A DNA stretch of 64,000 nucleotides from Shewanella dokdonensis (GTDB lineage: Bacteria > Pseudomonadota > Gammaproteobacteria > Enterobacterales > Shewanellaceae), in contig NZ_CP074572.1 of NCBI RefSeq assembly GCF_018394335.1, positions 434,001-498,000 on the forward strand, written 5' to 3'. Below the pieces are notes generated by a model. That model did not search any database and had not been told where the DNA came from. It saw only the letters and a list, made by a program, of their open reading frames with translations. This document shows, piece after piece, positions 29,404 through 41,339 of the stretch. Position 1 is the first letter of the stretch, and each line of letters begins with the position of its first letter. The translations under genes and the position numbers were made by a program.

Positions 29404-31257
29404 CTATATAGACAACTTTTTCAAACGCTTGCCGCCCCATAGTGCATTAACAATCGCACGGGTACCCACAATTGCAGTAAACATGGAAGTAGCGATACCT
29501 ATCATCAGTGTTACCGCAAAGCCTTTGATGGCACCGGTACCCACAGCAAACAGGATCAAAGCGGTGATAAAGGTGGTGATGTTAGCATCCGCGATAGTAG
29601 AAAACGCGTTACCGTAACCTTCATGAATCGCCTGTTGGATAGGACGCCCTGCCCGCAACTCTTCACGAATACGTTCGTTAATCAGCACGTTGCCGTCTAC
29701 CGCCATACCGACTGTCAACACCATACCGGCAATACCAGGTAATGTCAGCACAGCACCAGGGATCATGGACATCACGCCAACCACCATCACCAAGTTAGCA
29801 GTCAACGCCAGGTTGGCGATGACACCAAAGGCGCGGTAGTAAATCATCATGAACAACAGCACAACGGCCATGCCCCAGATCATTGCTTGCAGACCATTCT
29901 GAATGTTCTCAGCACCAAGACTTGGACCAATAGTACGTTCTTCCACGATGGACACAGGGGCAATCAAGGCACCAGCACGCAACAACAGCGCCAGATTTTG
30001 CGCTTCGCCGTGTGTCAGCCCGGTGATCACAAAGTTACGTCCCAGACGCGCCTGAATAGTGGCGACGGAAATCACTTCTTCAACTTTATTCATTTTGACT
30101 GAGCCGTCAGGATTGCGCTCACCGCTGTCCTTGTACTCAATAAATAATGTTGCCATCGGTTTGCCGATGTTGTCTTTAGTCACATCAGAGAAAATACTGC
30201 CGCCTTTGGCGTCCAGATTGATACTGACCTGAGGCCGACTGTACTGGTCAAATGAAGGCTGCGCACCAGTGATATGATCACCTGTCAGCATCACATCTTT
30301 ATGCAGTACCACCTCACCGCCTTCACGGCGTTTGTAAACTTCAGAACCCGCAGGAATACGTCCGGCCTTAGCTGCCGCCAAATCGGTTTTCTGATCCACC
30401 ATGTGGAATTCAATAGAGGCGGTCGCACCGAGAATTTCTTTGGCTCGCGCAGTATCCTGTACGCCCGGTAACTCAACAATAATACGCTCGGCACCTTGAC
30501 GTTGCACCACAGGCTCGGCCACCCCCAACTCGTTAACACGGTTACGGATAGTGGTGATGTTCTGGGTCAGTGCATCTTCTTTAATCTGGCGTAAATACTG
30601 TTCACTCATTGACGCTAACAACACAAAGTTGTCGCCGTTACTGGTATCAGTAAACACCATTTCATTGTTGGAATGGGTTTTCAGGTATTGCTCCGCTTTT
30701 GCCAAGGTATCGGCATCACGGAAACGCACTTCAATGCCTTTAGGTGTCGCTTTGGCACCGGCGTAGCGAATGCTCTGCTCACGCAATTGGCTCCGGAAAT
30801 CCGCCACTTTAGCGTCTTCCATCTTGCGAATAGCTTCGCTCATATCCACTTCCATCAGGAAGTGCACACCGCCACGCAAGTCAAGACCGAGTTTCATCGG
30901 ATTAGCACCGAGTTTCTCCAGCCATGCCGGAGTCGCAGGTGCCAAATTGAGGGCTACCGAAAAGTTTTCCCCCAGCGTAGAAGCAATAGCTTCCTTCGCC
31001 AGCAGTTGATCCTCAGCATTATTAACCCGCACCAGCAACTGGCCGTTTTCCAGTTCTGAGCGCTTGATTTTTATGCCTTTACTGGCCAACAGTTGTTCAA
31101 CTTGAGATTCAGTGGCTGGAGTCACAGCAGCGCCGCGAGTTCCCACCACCTGCACCGCATGATCCTCACCGAAGAGGTTAGGTACAGCATAGAAAGCACC
31201 TACGGCGATAATAATAATCACCAGTAGGTTCTTCCACATAGGATACTTATTTAACAC
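29404..31257 (-). CDS. secD: Sec translocon accessory protein SecD
   Basis: A 617-residue RND-like membrane protein with a large periplasmic P1 region. It shows [33 protein letters not shown] and the TM4 segment [24 protein letters not shown] (in part). It starts at GTG 31257, with GGGAG upstream. Only 12 bases separate it from secF. Confidence 0.96.
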   Translation of the reverse strand: MLNKYPMWKNLLVIIIIAVGAFYAVPNLFGEDHAVQVVGTRGAAVTPATESQVEQLLASKGIKIKRSELENGQLLVRVNNAEDQLLAKEAIASTLGENFSVALNLAPATPAWLEKLGANPMKLGLDLRGGVHFLMEVDMSEAIRKMEDAKVADFRSQLREQSIRYAGAKATPKGIEVRFRDADTLAKAEQYLKTHSNNEMVFTDTSNGDNFVLLASMSEQYLRQIKEDALTQNITTIRNRVNELGVAEPVVQRQGAERIIVELPGVQDTARAKEILGATASIEFHMVDQKTDLAAAKAGRIPAGSEVYKRREGGEVVLHKDVMLTGDHITGAQPSFDQYSRPQVSINLDAKGGSIFSDVTKDNIGKPMATLFIEYKDSGERNPDGSVKMNKVEEVISVATIQARLGRNFVITGLTHGEAQNLALLLRAGALIAPVSIVEERTIGPSLGAENIQNGLQAMIWGMAVVLLFMMIYYRAFGVIANLALTANLVMVVGVMSMIPGAVLTLPGIAGMVLTVGMAVDGNVLINERIREELRAGRPIQQAIHEGYGNAFSTIADANITTFITALILFAVGTGAIKGFAVTLMIGIATSMFTAIVGTRAIVNALWGGKRLKKLSI

Positions 31258-31274
31258 GCCTCAGCTCCCTTGGC

Positions 31275-31610
31275 TTACAGCGACTGCATAGAGCCTTTAG
31301 GCAATACCGCCGCAATATAGTCTTTTTTAATGGTGATTTGAGTGTCGTCGTTAAGACTGAGCAGCACGTAATCATTGTCATCGGCAATTTTGGCTATCTT
31401 GCCGACTAAACCGCCACTGGTCAGCACTTCATCACCTTTACCCAGAGAGGACATCAGGTTTTTGTGCTCTTTCACACGCTTGGACTGCGGACGGAAAATC
31501 ATGAAGTAGAAGATAAGTGCAAAAATCGCCAGCATAAACACCAGTTCCATGGTGCCGCCAGACTGGGGTGCACCATTAGCTGCACTCGCATAAGCATTTG
31601 AAATAAACAT
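31275..31610 (-). CDS. yajC: Sec translocon accessory protein YajC
   Basis: Small single-span protein (111 residues) associated with SecDF. The membrane helix is about residues 23-40 (LVFMLAIFALIFYFMIFRPQSKR), followed by LMSSLGKGDEVLTSGGLVGKI. It sits between tgt and secD as usual. Confidence 0.95.
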   Translation of the reverse strand: MFISNAYASAANGAPQSGGTMELVFMLAIFALIFYFMIFRPQSKRVKEHKNLMSSLGKGDEVLTSGGLVGKIAKIADDNDYVLLSLNDDTQITIKKDYIAAVLPKGSMQSL

Positions 31611-31637
31611 AGTTTTCTCTTCTTATTAACAGTAGGT

Positions 31638-32765
<1,128 letters not shown>

Positions 32766-32905
32766 TTACCTCGTCAGAGAAACAGTCCGACTTGCTTCGG
32801 CCAAAGGCCCTAAATAAAGAAGGCAAGCGGTAACGCTATGCGTCCCCTTGCCCATAACACCTGCTACGGTTGGTGCAGCAGTATAGCGTAAGCACAGTGC
32901 TTAGT

Positions 32906-33936
32906 TTACTTTTTGGTCACAAACATGGCATCACCGTAGCTGAAGAAACGGTATTTCTGCGCGACTGCGTGATGGTAAGCCGGCATCACATGTTCAAAGC
33001 CAGCAAAAGCGCTGACCAGCATGATCAGCGTCGACTCCGGCAGATGAAAATTGGTGACCATGGCATCCACCACTTTAAAATCAAATCCTGGGTAGATGAA
33101 GATATCGGTATCACCACAAAATGGCTGAATTTCGCCACCGTTAAACTTGGCAGCGCTTTCCAATGACCGAACCGAGGTAGTGCCCACGGCAATCACCCGC
33201 TTACCGGCGGCTTTAGTGGCGCGGATAGCATCAACCACATCGGCAGGCACATTGGCCCATTCAGAATGCATATGATGTTTTTGCACATCATCAACCCGTA
33301 CCGGTTGGAAAGTACCGGCACCTACATGTAGCGTCACAAAGGCTTGTTTGACCCCTTTGTCCTTGAGTTTTTGCAGCAACGCCTGGTCAAAGTGCAATCC
33401 TGCGGTAGGTGCGGCTACCGCGCCGGGATTTTTACTGTAAACCGTCTGATAGCGTTCTTTATCGGCATCTTCATCCGGCCGGTCAATATAAGGCGGTAAT
33501 GGCATGTGTCCAACCGCTTCCAGCATTGACAGAATGGTACCCTCCCCTGTAACTGCAACTCAAACAGCGCATCATGGCGAGCCAGCATTTTCAACCAATA
33601 GCCACCATCCAGCTCGATTTCGCTACCGGGTTTGGGGGATTTGGAACTGCGCACATGCGCTAACATGCGCTTATCATCTAACATGCGTTCCAGAAGGATT
33701 TCCAGTTTGCCACCACTGGCTTTATGGCCAAATACCCGGGCGGGAACCACCCGAGTATTGTTGAAAACCATCAGATCGCCTTCTTCGACTAAATCAAGAA
33801 TATCAGTAAAATGAAGGTCATCGAGCGCACCGGTATTACCTTCCAGATGCAACAATCTGGAAGCACTGCGTTCAGGCATAGGAAACTTGGCGATCAACTC
33901 TTCGGGAAGATCGAAAGCGAAATCTGCAACTCGCAT
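32906..33936 (-). CDS. queA: S-adenosylmethionine:tRNA ribosyltransferase-isomerase QueA (one frameshift)
   Basis: Adds the cyclopentene precursor in queuosine synthesis. It shows [41 protein letters not shown] and [11 protein letters not shown]. The frame breaks at a C4 run (33544-33547, plus strand). One more base restores [20 protein letters not shown] and 343 residues. Confidence 0.96.
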
Positions 33937-33994
33937 TGAGGAGCCTCTGCATAGCGAAAATCGGCCGCTAGTCTAGGGGCTGGTCGGGACAAGA

Positions 33995-34156
33995 TCAAGA
34001 ACCCTTGGATTCCGACTCCGGTATTTCCTCTTGCTTGTGTTCATCCATCATTGGCGGGCTGGACAAGATCTGCTCAAACGGAATGTCTACTTGTACCCGT
34101 TTGCGTTGAGGTTGGGGGTCTTTACCGATAAATTTGCCGATCCAGTTCCACATCAT
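33995..34156 (-). CDS. Small basic protein of 53 residues, unknown
   Basis: An open frame starts with ATG ATG at 34156, with AAGGA six bases upstream. It codes for MMWNWIGKFIGKDPQPQRKR, then VQVDIPFEQILSSPP and an acidic tail rich in Glu and Lys. I recognise no family. The good ribosome-binding site and the Trp-rich amphipathic start argue that it is real. It lies between queA and acpH and fills most of an otherwise empty 350-base gap. Confidence 0.5.
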   Translation of the reverse strand: MMWNWIGKFIGKDPQPQRKRVQVDIPFEQILSSPPMMDEHKQEEIPESESKGS

Positions 34157-34290
34157 CCTTGATCCTTAAAACCAACAGCATTGAAAAATCAAACGCACAC
34201 CGTACTATATGCGCGCACCAGCATCTGTGATGCTTTTCATACTCTGGTGCGACATAATAGCCCGATGATAAAAACACGCAAGTACAAATT

Positions 34291-34892
34291 ATGAACTTTC
34301 TGGCCCATCTGCATCTGGCCGATATTAGCGGAACCTCTCTTGCTGGCAACCTCGCGGGCGACTTCGCCAAAGGCAATATCACAGACCATCCATTCCACCT
34401 GCAACAAGGGATCTGGCTGCATCGCCAAATTGATCGCATCACCGATGAACATGAGCTGACCCGCGACTTGCGCCGCCAGTTTCCCAAAGCACTGCAACGG
34501 GTAGCACCAGTGCTGATGGATTTAGCGTTTGACCACATGCTGGCACGCTACTGGGAGGAATATCATCAGCAAACGTTAGCCGTATTTTGCGCCCAGGCTT
34601 ACCAACAATTGGAGCAAACCACCGAGTTACCAGAGCGCCTGCAACGCCTGCTCCCTATGATGAAACAAGACAACTGGTTATGCGCTTACGCGGGACGCGC
34701 TGGGCTGGAAGCCGCCTTGCAAGGTGTTAGCCGACGCATATCCCAACCCCAGTTGTTTCAGGGAGCCGCTGTGGCACTCAAAAGCTCGATGTTGAAGTCG
34801 AGATCGCCTTTCGCACTTTATATCCACAATTGATGGCTTACAGCCGGATGCTGGCACGCAAAACACCAGAACAATACCTGCCGCGCGGCTGA
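34291..34892 (+). CDS. acpH: Acyl carrier protein phosphodiesterase AcpH (one frameshift)
   Basis: Removes the phosphopantetheine group from ACP. It has MNFLAHLHLADISGTSLAGN, HRQIDRITDEH and VLMDLAFDHMLARYW. The frame breaks at an A4 run (34780-34783). One more A restores ALKKLDVEVEIAFRTLYPQ and ends at 34892 with 200 residues. Confidence 0.85.
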
Positions 34893-34928
34893 GTTTTTGA
34901 TAGAATGCCGTCCGCTCAAGGAGGCTTT

Positions 34929-35582
34929 ATGCAGAAATTTCATTACCAACCACCGACAATACCTTGGCTGGATATTCGTTATCGCGATCGTGACATTATT
35001 GTCATCAATAAACCGGTCGGCTTGCTTTCCAATCCGGGAATGGCCGCAGAAACCCACGATTGCGCCCTCACCCGCCTGCAACAGTTATATCCAGAGACAT
35101 TACTGGTGCATCGCCTCGATTGCGCTACGTCGGGGATCATGGTGTTTGCGCGCAGCAAAAAAGCCGAATCCAATCTAAAAACTCAGTTTCAAGAACGCCG
35201 TAACGATAAGCTTTATATTGCCGAAGTTTGGGGGATTGTCGCACAGGATGAAGGCACAGTGGACTTGCCATTAGCGGCAGATAAACAACACCCACCGCTG
35301 CAAAAAGTAGATGATGCAGGACGTAAAGCAATCACTCACTACCGTGTGCTAGAGCGCCGAGACAACGCCACGTTAGTCGCACTACAGCCAGCAACAGGGC
35401 GAACACACCAACTCCGAGTTCATATGCTAGCGTTGGGGCATCCCATTCTGGGAGATGATTTTTACGGTGATGCACAAGTACAACAAGCGCGGCCACGCCT
35501 GTGCCTCCATGCCGCCAGTTTGCTATTCAATCACCCCTGGTCAGGCAAAGAGATGCACTTTGTCAGCATGGCCGGTTTTTAA
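34929..35582 (+). CDS. rluA: Pseudouridine synthase RluA
   Basis: Makes pseudouridine in 23S rRNA (746) and tRNA (32) in E. coli. It has 217 residues with the catalytic Asp in VHRLDCATSGIMVFA, NKPVGLLSNPG and TGRTHQLRVHMLALGHPILG. No S4 domain is present, as in RluA. AGGAGG precedes the ATG at 34929. Confidence 0.9.
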   Translation: MQKFHYQPPTIPWLDIRYRDRDIIVINKPVGLLSNPGMAAETHDCALTRLQQLYPETLLVHRLDCATSGIMVFARSKKAESNLKTQFQERRNDKLYIAEVWGIVAQDEGTVDLPLAADKQHPPLQKVDDAGRKAITHYRVLERRDNATLVALQPATGRTHQLRVHMLALGHPILGDDFYGDAQVQQARPRLCLHAASLLFNHPWSGKEMHFVSMAGF

Positions 35583-35597
35583 ACTGGCCGCAAAGTC

Positions 35598-35993
35598 TTA
35601 AGCACTAAGTTTTTCAGCCAGATAACGCCCGCCGTTATCGCTGCAAAACGCCAAGATATTCGCGTCTTGCAACAGCAGGTATTCACCAAACAGATTGCCT
35701 TCAGCTTCTTCCAAGCGCAGGCCTTCGGCAGTATCTGTGACAGCCATTTCATCTAAACTATGGCAGCCATCGCTGAACCAAGTTTCCATGAACCATTTGC
35801 CGTTGTCGCGAAACAGCTGTATTTCATCATTCACTTGCTGCCGAGGATCTCGCCAACACCCCACAAACTGGCGTTCATGGTGATGACCTTGTTGCAATCT
35901 GCGACGTTTTTCCAACGCAGAAAGACCGGAAAGTTTACTCAGTCCCTGCAATTGCAACGGTACTTTATTCTGGATATCCAGCAGTAAACCCAT
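35598..35993 (-). CDS. Hypothetical protein, 131 residues
   Basis: Conserved-looking protein of unknown function with an N-terminal basic stretch (LSALEKRRRLQQGHHHERQF), a middle WFMETWFSDGCHSLDEMAV and an acidic C-terminus. No signal peptide or membrane span. I chose the ATG at 35993 (GGGGG 12 bases upstream); the longer frame adds a hydrophobic stretch that looks like noncoding extension. It is convergent with rluA. Confidence 0.55.
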   Translation of the reverse strand: MGLLLDIQNKVPLQLQGLSKLSGLSALEKRRRLQQGHHHERQFVGCWRDPRQQVNDEIQLFRDNGKWFMETWFSDGCHSLDEMAVTDTAEGLRLEEAEGNLFGEYLLLQDANILAFCSDNGGRYLAEKLSA

Positions 35994-36193
35994 AATACTT
36001 TTGCCCCCAAATGCAAAAAGTAATAAAAACGTAAAAATATGATCAAAACAGTTACAAACCAAACAGTTAGTCATAACTTGCTGATGCGTGCGCAGTGTAA
36101 CTTATTGCGCCAGTAAAAGCGCGATAAAGATCACATCAAGTGGCTTATTTCAGCACTTGGTGAAGTGGTTCACAGCTTTTAGGAAGATAAGAC

Positions 36194-36218
36194 AAAGGCA
36201 ACCATTTGGGTTGCCTTT
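36194..36218 (-). terminator. Terminator after sstT
   Basis: A 9-bp stem AAAGGCAAC/GTTGCCTTT with a seven-base loop lies just past the sstT stop. Confidence 0.7.
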
Positions 36219-36237
36219 ATGAGTCAAATAGAAAGGA

Positions 36238-37464
36238 TTACCGAGTCTGCTGTGCCCGCTCGGCGCCGATACAGGCCGCCGCGGTAAACACCACGTCAGT
36301 TGAGGAATTCAGCGCTGTTTCAGCCGAATCTTGCACCACACCAATAATCATACCTACCGCGACCACCTGCATGGCAGTGTTGTTATCTATGCCAAACAAG
36401 CTGCATGCCAGAGGGATCAATAATAACGAGCCGCCAGCGACGCCAGAAGCACCACACGCAGAAATTGCGGCAATGACGCTCAACAACAGCGCGGTGGGCA
36501 TATCAACCGGAATTCCCAAAGTAGTTACCGCTGCTAATGTCAGTACGGTGATGGTAATCGCCGCGCCGCCCATATTAACCGTAGCGCCCAAAGGGATAGA
36601 CACCGAATAGGTGTCTTCATGCAATTGCAACTTTTCGCAAAGCGCCATATTGACGGGAATATTGGCGGCGCTGGAACGCGTGAAAAACGCCGTCACACCA
36701 CTTTCCCGCAAACAGGTCAAAACCAAAGGATAAGGGTTGCGGCGGATTTTGTAATATACCAACAACGGGTTGATCACTAAGGCAATAAACAGCATGGCAC
36801 CCAGCAAGACGGCTAACAAATGAGCGTAGCTGGCAAGCACGCCAAAACCGGTTTCAGCCACCGCAACAGCCACCAGCCCAAACACCCCCAAGGGCGCCAG
36901 ACGAATGACAAAACGCACCATCTGCGAAATGCCATGAGCAATGTCCCCAAATACCTGTTTGCTAGCATCACTACCGTGGCGCAGCGTCAAGCCAAGTCCA
37001 ATCGCCCACACCAAAATACCGATATAATTCCCTGACATCAGCGCATTGACCGGATTATCAATCAAGCGGAACAACAGCGTATGCATGACTTCAACAATAT
37101 CCTGTGGCGGTGTCAGTTGCTGTTGTGACAGTTGTAATTCAAGCGTCGAGGGAAAGAGAAAACTGGCAACAACTGCGGTCAGTGCGGCGGCAAAGGTCCC
37201 AACAAGATAGAGGATCACCACAGGCCGCATATTCGTTTGGGTATTTTTCTTTTGATTAGCAAGCGAGGCCGCAACCAGGACAAACACGAGAATGGGTGCG
37301 ATGGCTTTCAACGCCCCAACAAACAATTCACCAAGAAACGCGATATTTTTGGCCCACTGAGGAGCCATAACGGCGAGCACAATGCCCGCGACAATGCCGA
37401 TAAAAATCTGCAGCACCAAACTAGTGCGCAACAATCGCTTAAAAACAGAGGAGGATGGGTTCAT
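36238..37464 (-). CDS. sstT: Sodium:serine/threonine symporter SstT
   Basis: A 408-residue membrane transporter of the dicarboxylate/amino acid:cation (DAACS) family. It shows [14 protein letters not shown] (serine-rich re-entrant loop), [15 protein letters not shown] and [17 protein letters not shown]. It is a single gene with its own terminator. Confidence 0.94.
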   Translation of the reverse strand: MNPSSSVFKRLLRTSLVLQIFIGIVAGIVLAVMAPQWAKNIAFLGELFVGALKAIAPILVFVLVAASLANQKKNTQTNMRPVVILYLVGTFAAALTAVVASFLFPSTLELQLSQQQLTPPQDIVEVMHTLLFRLIDNPVNALMSGNYIGILVWAIGLGLTLRHGSDASKQVFGDIAHGISQMVRFVIRLAPLGVFGLVAVAVAETGFGVLASYAHLLAVLLGAMLFIALVINPLLVYYKIRRNPYPLVLTCLRESGVTAFFTRSSAANIPVNMALCEKLQLHEDTYSVSIPLGATVNMGGAAITITVLTLAAVTTLGIPVDMPTALLLSVIAAISACGASGVAGGSLLLIPLACSLFGIDNNTAMQVVAVGMIIGVVQDSAETALNSSTDVVFTAAACIGAERAQQTR

Positions 37465-37588
37465 TCGTTAACCTGTCGTTATTATTCATGATGGCAAGTG
37501 CCATTGCAGCTACGTTTTTAACGGAGATATAGCGGCTTGTCTAGCCGCCACCGAGGAAAAACGTAAAATCATGGTCAATAACGGCAAG

Positions 37589-38479
37589 TTACTTTTCTGT
37601 CAGCGACTTGGCGCCACGTAGCATGGCTTCAACCAGTTCACGGGCATCAAACTTTGTCAGGGCTTCATTAGCGCCTACTTGATGCGCCTGACTGACGCTG
37701 ATTTCGCTCGAAAGTGAAGTGTGCAAAATAATATAGGCGTGACGTAACAGCGGATTATCACGCACCTCAAATGCCAGTTCGTAACCATCAAGCCCCGGCA
37801 TTTCAATGTCACTCACCAGAATATCTATCGGTTTTTGTTCCGCAGCACACTGCTCCATAATCGACAAGGCTTCCTTGCCGTTGGAAGTGACATCATAGGG
37901 GATATTGAGATCATCTAAAGCATCGCATAGCTGTTTACGGGCCACTTTCGAGTCATCAACCAACAAAATGCGCAACGGCCGCAGCAGCTCACGTTGAATA
38001 TCGGTCACCCCAGCAAGATTCTGTGCTGCCAGTGGGAAAATTTTGGATAATAACAGTTCCAAATCCAGCAGTTGGATCAACTGGTTATCGTAACGAGTCA
38101 CCCCGGTAAGAAACGCATTTTTACCAAGATTGGATGGCGGCGATTCGATATCGCGCCAATTACACTCCACAATTTTTTCAATGCCGCGCACCAAAAATCC
38201 TATCACCATCCGCTGGCAGTCCGTGATGATGATATAAGACGATGCCATTTCATTCTGGCTAATAGGTGCATAACCAACGGCGGCTGCCATATCCACCACC
38301 GGAATGGTGTGTCCGCGAATAGCCGCGGCGCCGACAACGCAGGGATGCGCGTTAGGTAGTTGACTCAGTGGTTGGAATGGCACCAACTCACGAATTTTCA
38401 AGGTTCCCATGGCAAATAACTGACGCTGCGACAAACGAAATAGCAGCAGCCCTTGCGACTGGTTGGCCTTGTTTTTCAT
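37589..38479 (-). CDS. cheV: Chemotaxis coupling protein CheV
   Basis: Couples chemoreceptors to CheA. It has an N-terminal CheW-like domain (about 10-160; GTLKIRELVPFQPL, GAAAIRGHTIPVVDMAA) and a C-terminal receiver domain (about 170-290; ILLVDDSKVARKQ, VSDIEMPGLDG with the phosphorylated Asp). Length is 296 residues. No other che genes are near; a chemoreceptor gene lies 5 kb away. Confidence 0.95.
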   Translation of the reverse strand: MKNKANQSQGLLLFRLSQRQLFAMGTLKIRELVPFQPLSQLPNAHPCVVGAAAIRGHTIPVVDMAAAVGYAPISQNEMASSYIIITDCQRMVIGFLVRGIEKIVECNWRDIESPPSNLGKNAFLTGVTRYDNQLIQLLDLELLLSKIFPLAAQNLAGVTDIQRELLRPLRILLVDDSKVARKQLCDALDDLNIPYDVTSNGKEALSIMEQCAAEQKPIDILVSDIEMPGLDGYELAFEVRDNPLLRHAYIILHTSLSSEISVSQAHQVGANEALTKFDARELVEAMLRGAKSLTEK

Positions 38480-38575
38480 GAATACTCCGAAAATAAAAAA
38501 CGATAATTATCGCGCTTTAGCATAACACAGCTGTTATGAGGTAGAGTCACTGCGGTAGGATCCAGTGCACAAGTT

Positions 38576-39028
38576 TTAGCCTTGTAGTCGATAAAGCACA
38601 TCAAAAACAAACTGATCCCAGCCATCATCAGCAAAAGCATCTTCATATAATGACCGAACTTGTGCCACCGCATGCACTGGGGCCGCACCATCGCTCATCA
38701 ACAATTCCGCCATCATGATCCCCAGCAGTCCGGCATCAGCCGCCGTCAGCAACAGCTTATGTCCTAATTGCAACTGCTGCGCCACAAAACTATGAGCCTG
38801 CGGTAATAACTGCGCTAAGGTTTGCAGTAATTGCTCATCTGGCGTCAAGCACTCAGGTAATGGCAATTGTAGTTCAGCCACCGCAGCATTCACGGTGGCA
38901 GTTGGCTGCAACTGCAATAATGCAAGCAACTGATGTGCTTGCATTAATTGCGGTAACGCAAGCTGCGGCGTCATTGTTAACGCGGCGACATTATCATTTA
39001 ACCAGATCAGTTCCACTTTTCTTACCAC
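38576..39028 (-). CDS. Hypothetical Leu/Gln-rich protein, about 150 residues
   Basis: A predicted all-helical protein rich in Leu, Gln and Ala (LPQLMQAHQLLALLQLQP, LLQTLAQLLPQAHSFVAQQL). It has a C-terminal DDGWDQFVFDVLYRLQG. I recognise no family. It has no signal peptide or clear membrane helix. The start is uncertain: GTG 39028 or GTG 39016. It lies upstream of cheV on the same strand with a 96-base gap, so a link with chemotaxis is possible but unsupported. Confidence 0.5.
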   Translation of the reverse strand: MVRKVELIWLNDNVAALTMTPQLALPQLMQAHQLLALLQLQPTATVNAAVAELQLPLPECLTPDEQLLQTLAQLLPQAHSFVAQQLQLGHKLLLTAADAGLLGIMMAELLMSDGAAPVHAVAQVRSLYEDAFADDGWDQFVFDVLYRLQG

Positions 39029-39098
39029 AACACCTCGGGAATATCGGCAATGACAATACCGCAATGTTTATTCGTGATTGGTGATATTCAGCAAAAAT

Positions 39099-39623
39099 TT
39101 ACGCTTCTGCCTGCTCTAACGCCAGCAATTGCTGCTTCATCGTCAGCCCCCAAGCATAGCCCGTCAGCGTACCATTTTTTCCTATCACCCGATGACAGGG
39201 GATCATAATCGCAATAGGATTGGCACCGTTCGCACTACCCACCGCTCTGGCCGCCTTGGGTTGTTGTAAACGGTTAGCTAATTCACCATAACTGCTGACA
39301 TTACCGTAGGGAATTTGTAACAGCTGTTGCCAAACCCGCCGTTGAAACGCTGTACCGATTGGGGCTAACGGGATACTGAATTCACGCCGCTCCCCAGCAA
39401 AATACTGTTGCAGCTGCGCTACCGTTTGCAACAACCACTCGCGAGCCTGCGTGACTGACGCTGGGGTTGTTGCCTGAGAGACAGCCAAGCGCGCCGATAC
39501 TGGCCTGAGATCAGTTAATCCGGCACTGCTTGCGGCCAACCACAAAGGGCCACAAGGCGAGTCCATGGTTAGCTCCGCCACTGGCAATAACGGCCTCGTG
39601 GTTGATATCAGATGGTGGCTCAT
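39099..39623 (-). CDS. ogt: Methylated-DNA--protein-cysteine methyltransferase
   Basis: Repairs O6-methylguanine by transferring the methyl group to its own Cys. It has 174 residues with the active site IMIPCHRVIGKNG and the DNA-recognition YGNVSSYGELANRLQQPKAAR (in part). It overlaps the end of the upstream ada-alkA gene by 4 bases, so the two form one adaptive-response operon. Confidence 0.94.
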   Translation of the reverse strand: MSHHLISTTRPLLPVAELTMDSPCGPLWLAASSAGLTDLRPVSARLAVSQATTPASVTQAREWLLQTVAQLQQYFAGERREFSIPLAPIGTAFQRRVWQQLLQIPYGNVSSYGELANRLQQPKAARAVGSANGANPIAIMIPCHRVIGKNGTLTGYAWGLTMKQQLLALEQAEA

Positions 39624-41161
39624 ATGCGACTCCGACGATTGTCACTATTAGGGTTATTGGTAGTATTATTGGCAGCCGCTTGCTGCCAGAGAGTTAACGT
39701 CAGATAACTGCCCCAAGGCGATGCGGTGGCCACAATCTGCTGCATTGTGGTTTTCATGTCTGCGGCGGCAGTTGCTGGCAACAACTGTAGTAATTGTTTT
39801 TTGACCACCAAATCACCGCTTAACAAAACATCAGGCGCTGAAAGCCCCCGCATTGCGGCATAAGCAACGGTCCACGGGCCGATGCCTTTAAGGGTTTGCC
39901 AGTCGTCTAATAACGCTTGGTCGGCGGTAGAAGGCTGAGTTACGGTTTGCAGATAATCGGCCAGGCGCTGTAATGTCTGCTGCCGACTTTGTGGCATTGG
40001 CAGTGCCGCACACACAGCGCCAGTCAACGCGGTCAGTGCTGGGAAAAACACACAGTCTCGGCCATTTATCTGCAATGTTTCGCCTGCTTGTTGCAACAGT
40101 TGCCGCAACAATTGGGTGGCTTGTGACAAACTGACCTGTTGCCCCAGTATGGCCCTTACACCCGCCTCTGCAACTGAGCCACAGCCTGGCAGCCGTAATC
40201 CTGGCTGTAATTGCAGTTGTGGCAACAAATGCAGTAATGCCGATAAGCCACGGTTAATCGCCGCAGGTTCGGCATCCAAGTCCAACACCTGTCTTAATTG
40301 CCGTAACCACATCGGCAACAAACTGAGCGCATCGTCTGCAACCAGCGCGACCTCTACCTTAAACCTATGTTGCTCAGGTTCATTCACAGCAAAAAACCAG
40401 CCTCGAAGCTGTTGCTGTAACTGTTTGACGACCAGTGTACGGCCATAACCTTGTTCATCATGTTGTTCAAACCATTCCATGCCCGCAACGGCGCGTTGCT
40501 GTAAAAACTGTCGCAACGACTGCCAAGCGTAGGGCGGCCGATAACTCAGATAAAGTGCGATGTTAGCTGGCGCTGACTCAACTGCCGGGCGATGCCGGAT
40601 AGCGCTTGGCGTTAGCTGTAATCGCTGCTGAAAGACCTCATTGAAACGCCGTATGCTATTGAATCCTGAAGCCAATGCCACTTGGGTCACCGGCATATCG
40701 GTTTCATGCAATAACTGTTTAGCAAACAATAGGCGGCAATAGATAGCGTACTGCAAAGGCGAGGTGCCTAACGCATCAGCGAATAGTTTTCGCAGCCAGC
40801 GGCTACTGATCCCCAACCGCTGCGCCAGTAATTCAACGGCTTGTTGTGTGTCACCGTTGAGCGCGCCCTGCTCTATCAGACACATTGCTCGCTCTAAAGT
40901 GGTACGGGTACCACGCCAGGCACTGGAACCGGGCGCACTTTCAGGGCGGCAACGTAAACAGGGACGTAAACCCGAGGCCGCTGCCGCCGCAGCACTGGCA
41001 AAATATTGCACATTTTTCTCACTGGCGCTCACCGCGGGACATACTGGACGACAATAGATCCCTGTGCTCAGCACTCCCACAAAAAAACGCCCATCAAAAC
41101 GGGGATCTCGACTAAGACGCGCTTGACGACAAATCGCCGTCGATAAACTGGAAATACTCAT
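39620..41161 (-). CDS. Ada regulatory domain - AlkA DNA glycosylase fusion
   Basis: A 513-residue fusion. Residues about 10-80 form an Ada-type methyl-acceptor zinc domain (GIYCRPVCPA, GLRPCLRCRPE). About 90-185 form an AraC-type helix-turn-helix (SSRWLRKLFADALGTSPLQY). About 200-500 are AlkA-like with a helix-hairpin-helix and GPD region (LKGIGPWTVAYAAMRGL, VLLSGDLVVKK with the catalytic Asp). It combines alkylation sensing with base excision and is coupled to ogt, which supplies the methyltransferase activity. Confidence 0.93.
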   Translation of the reverse strand: MSISSLSTAICRQARLSRDPRFDGRFFVGVLSTGIYCRPVCPAVSASEKNVQYFASAAAAAASGLRPCLRCRPESAPGSSAWRGTRTTLERAMCLIEQGALNGDTQQAVELLAQRLGISSRWLRKLFADALGTSPLQYAIYCRLLFAKQLLHETDMPVTQVALASGFNSIRRFNEVFQQRLQLTPSAIRHRPAVESAPANIALYLSYRPPYAWQSLRQFLQQRAVAGMEWFEQHDEQGYGRTLVVKQLQQQLRGWFFAVNEPEQHRFKVEVALVADDALSLLPMWLRQLRQVLDLDAEPAAINRGLSALLHLLPQLQLQPGLRLPGCGSVAEAGVRAILGQQVSLSQATQLLRQLLQQAGETLQINGRDCVFFPALTALTGAVCAALPMPQSRQQTLQRLADYLQTVTQPSTADQALLDDWQTLKGIGPWTVAYAAMRGLSAPDVLLSGDLVVKKQLLQLLPATAAADMKTTMQQIVATASPWGSYLTLTLWQQAAANNTTNNPNSDNRRSRI

Positions 41162-41339
41162 AGGTTACGCCTGCAGTCAGCCATTGCTCGCCAGAGTACC
41201 CAACTGTGATACAAGTGACTAGCGGAAAACGGCACTCAATTATCATTGGAACTCATCACGGTTATGACATCATCAGCCGATGCCGATTAACTCATAAATA
41301 GGGTATCCTATAGCGAGTAAACTCAATCAAGAAAACATC

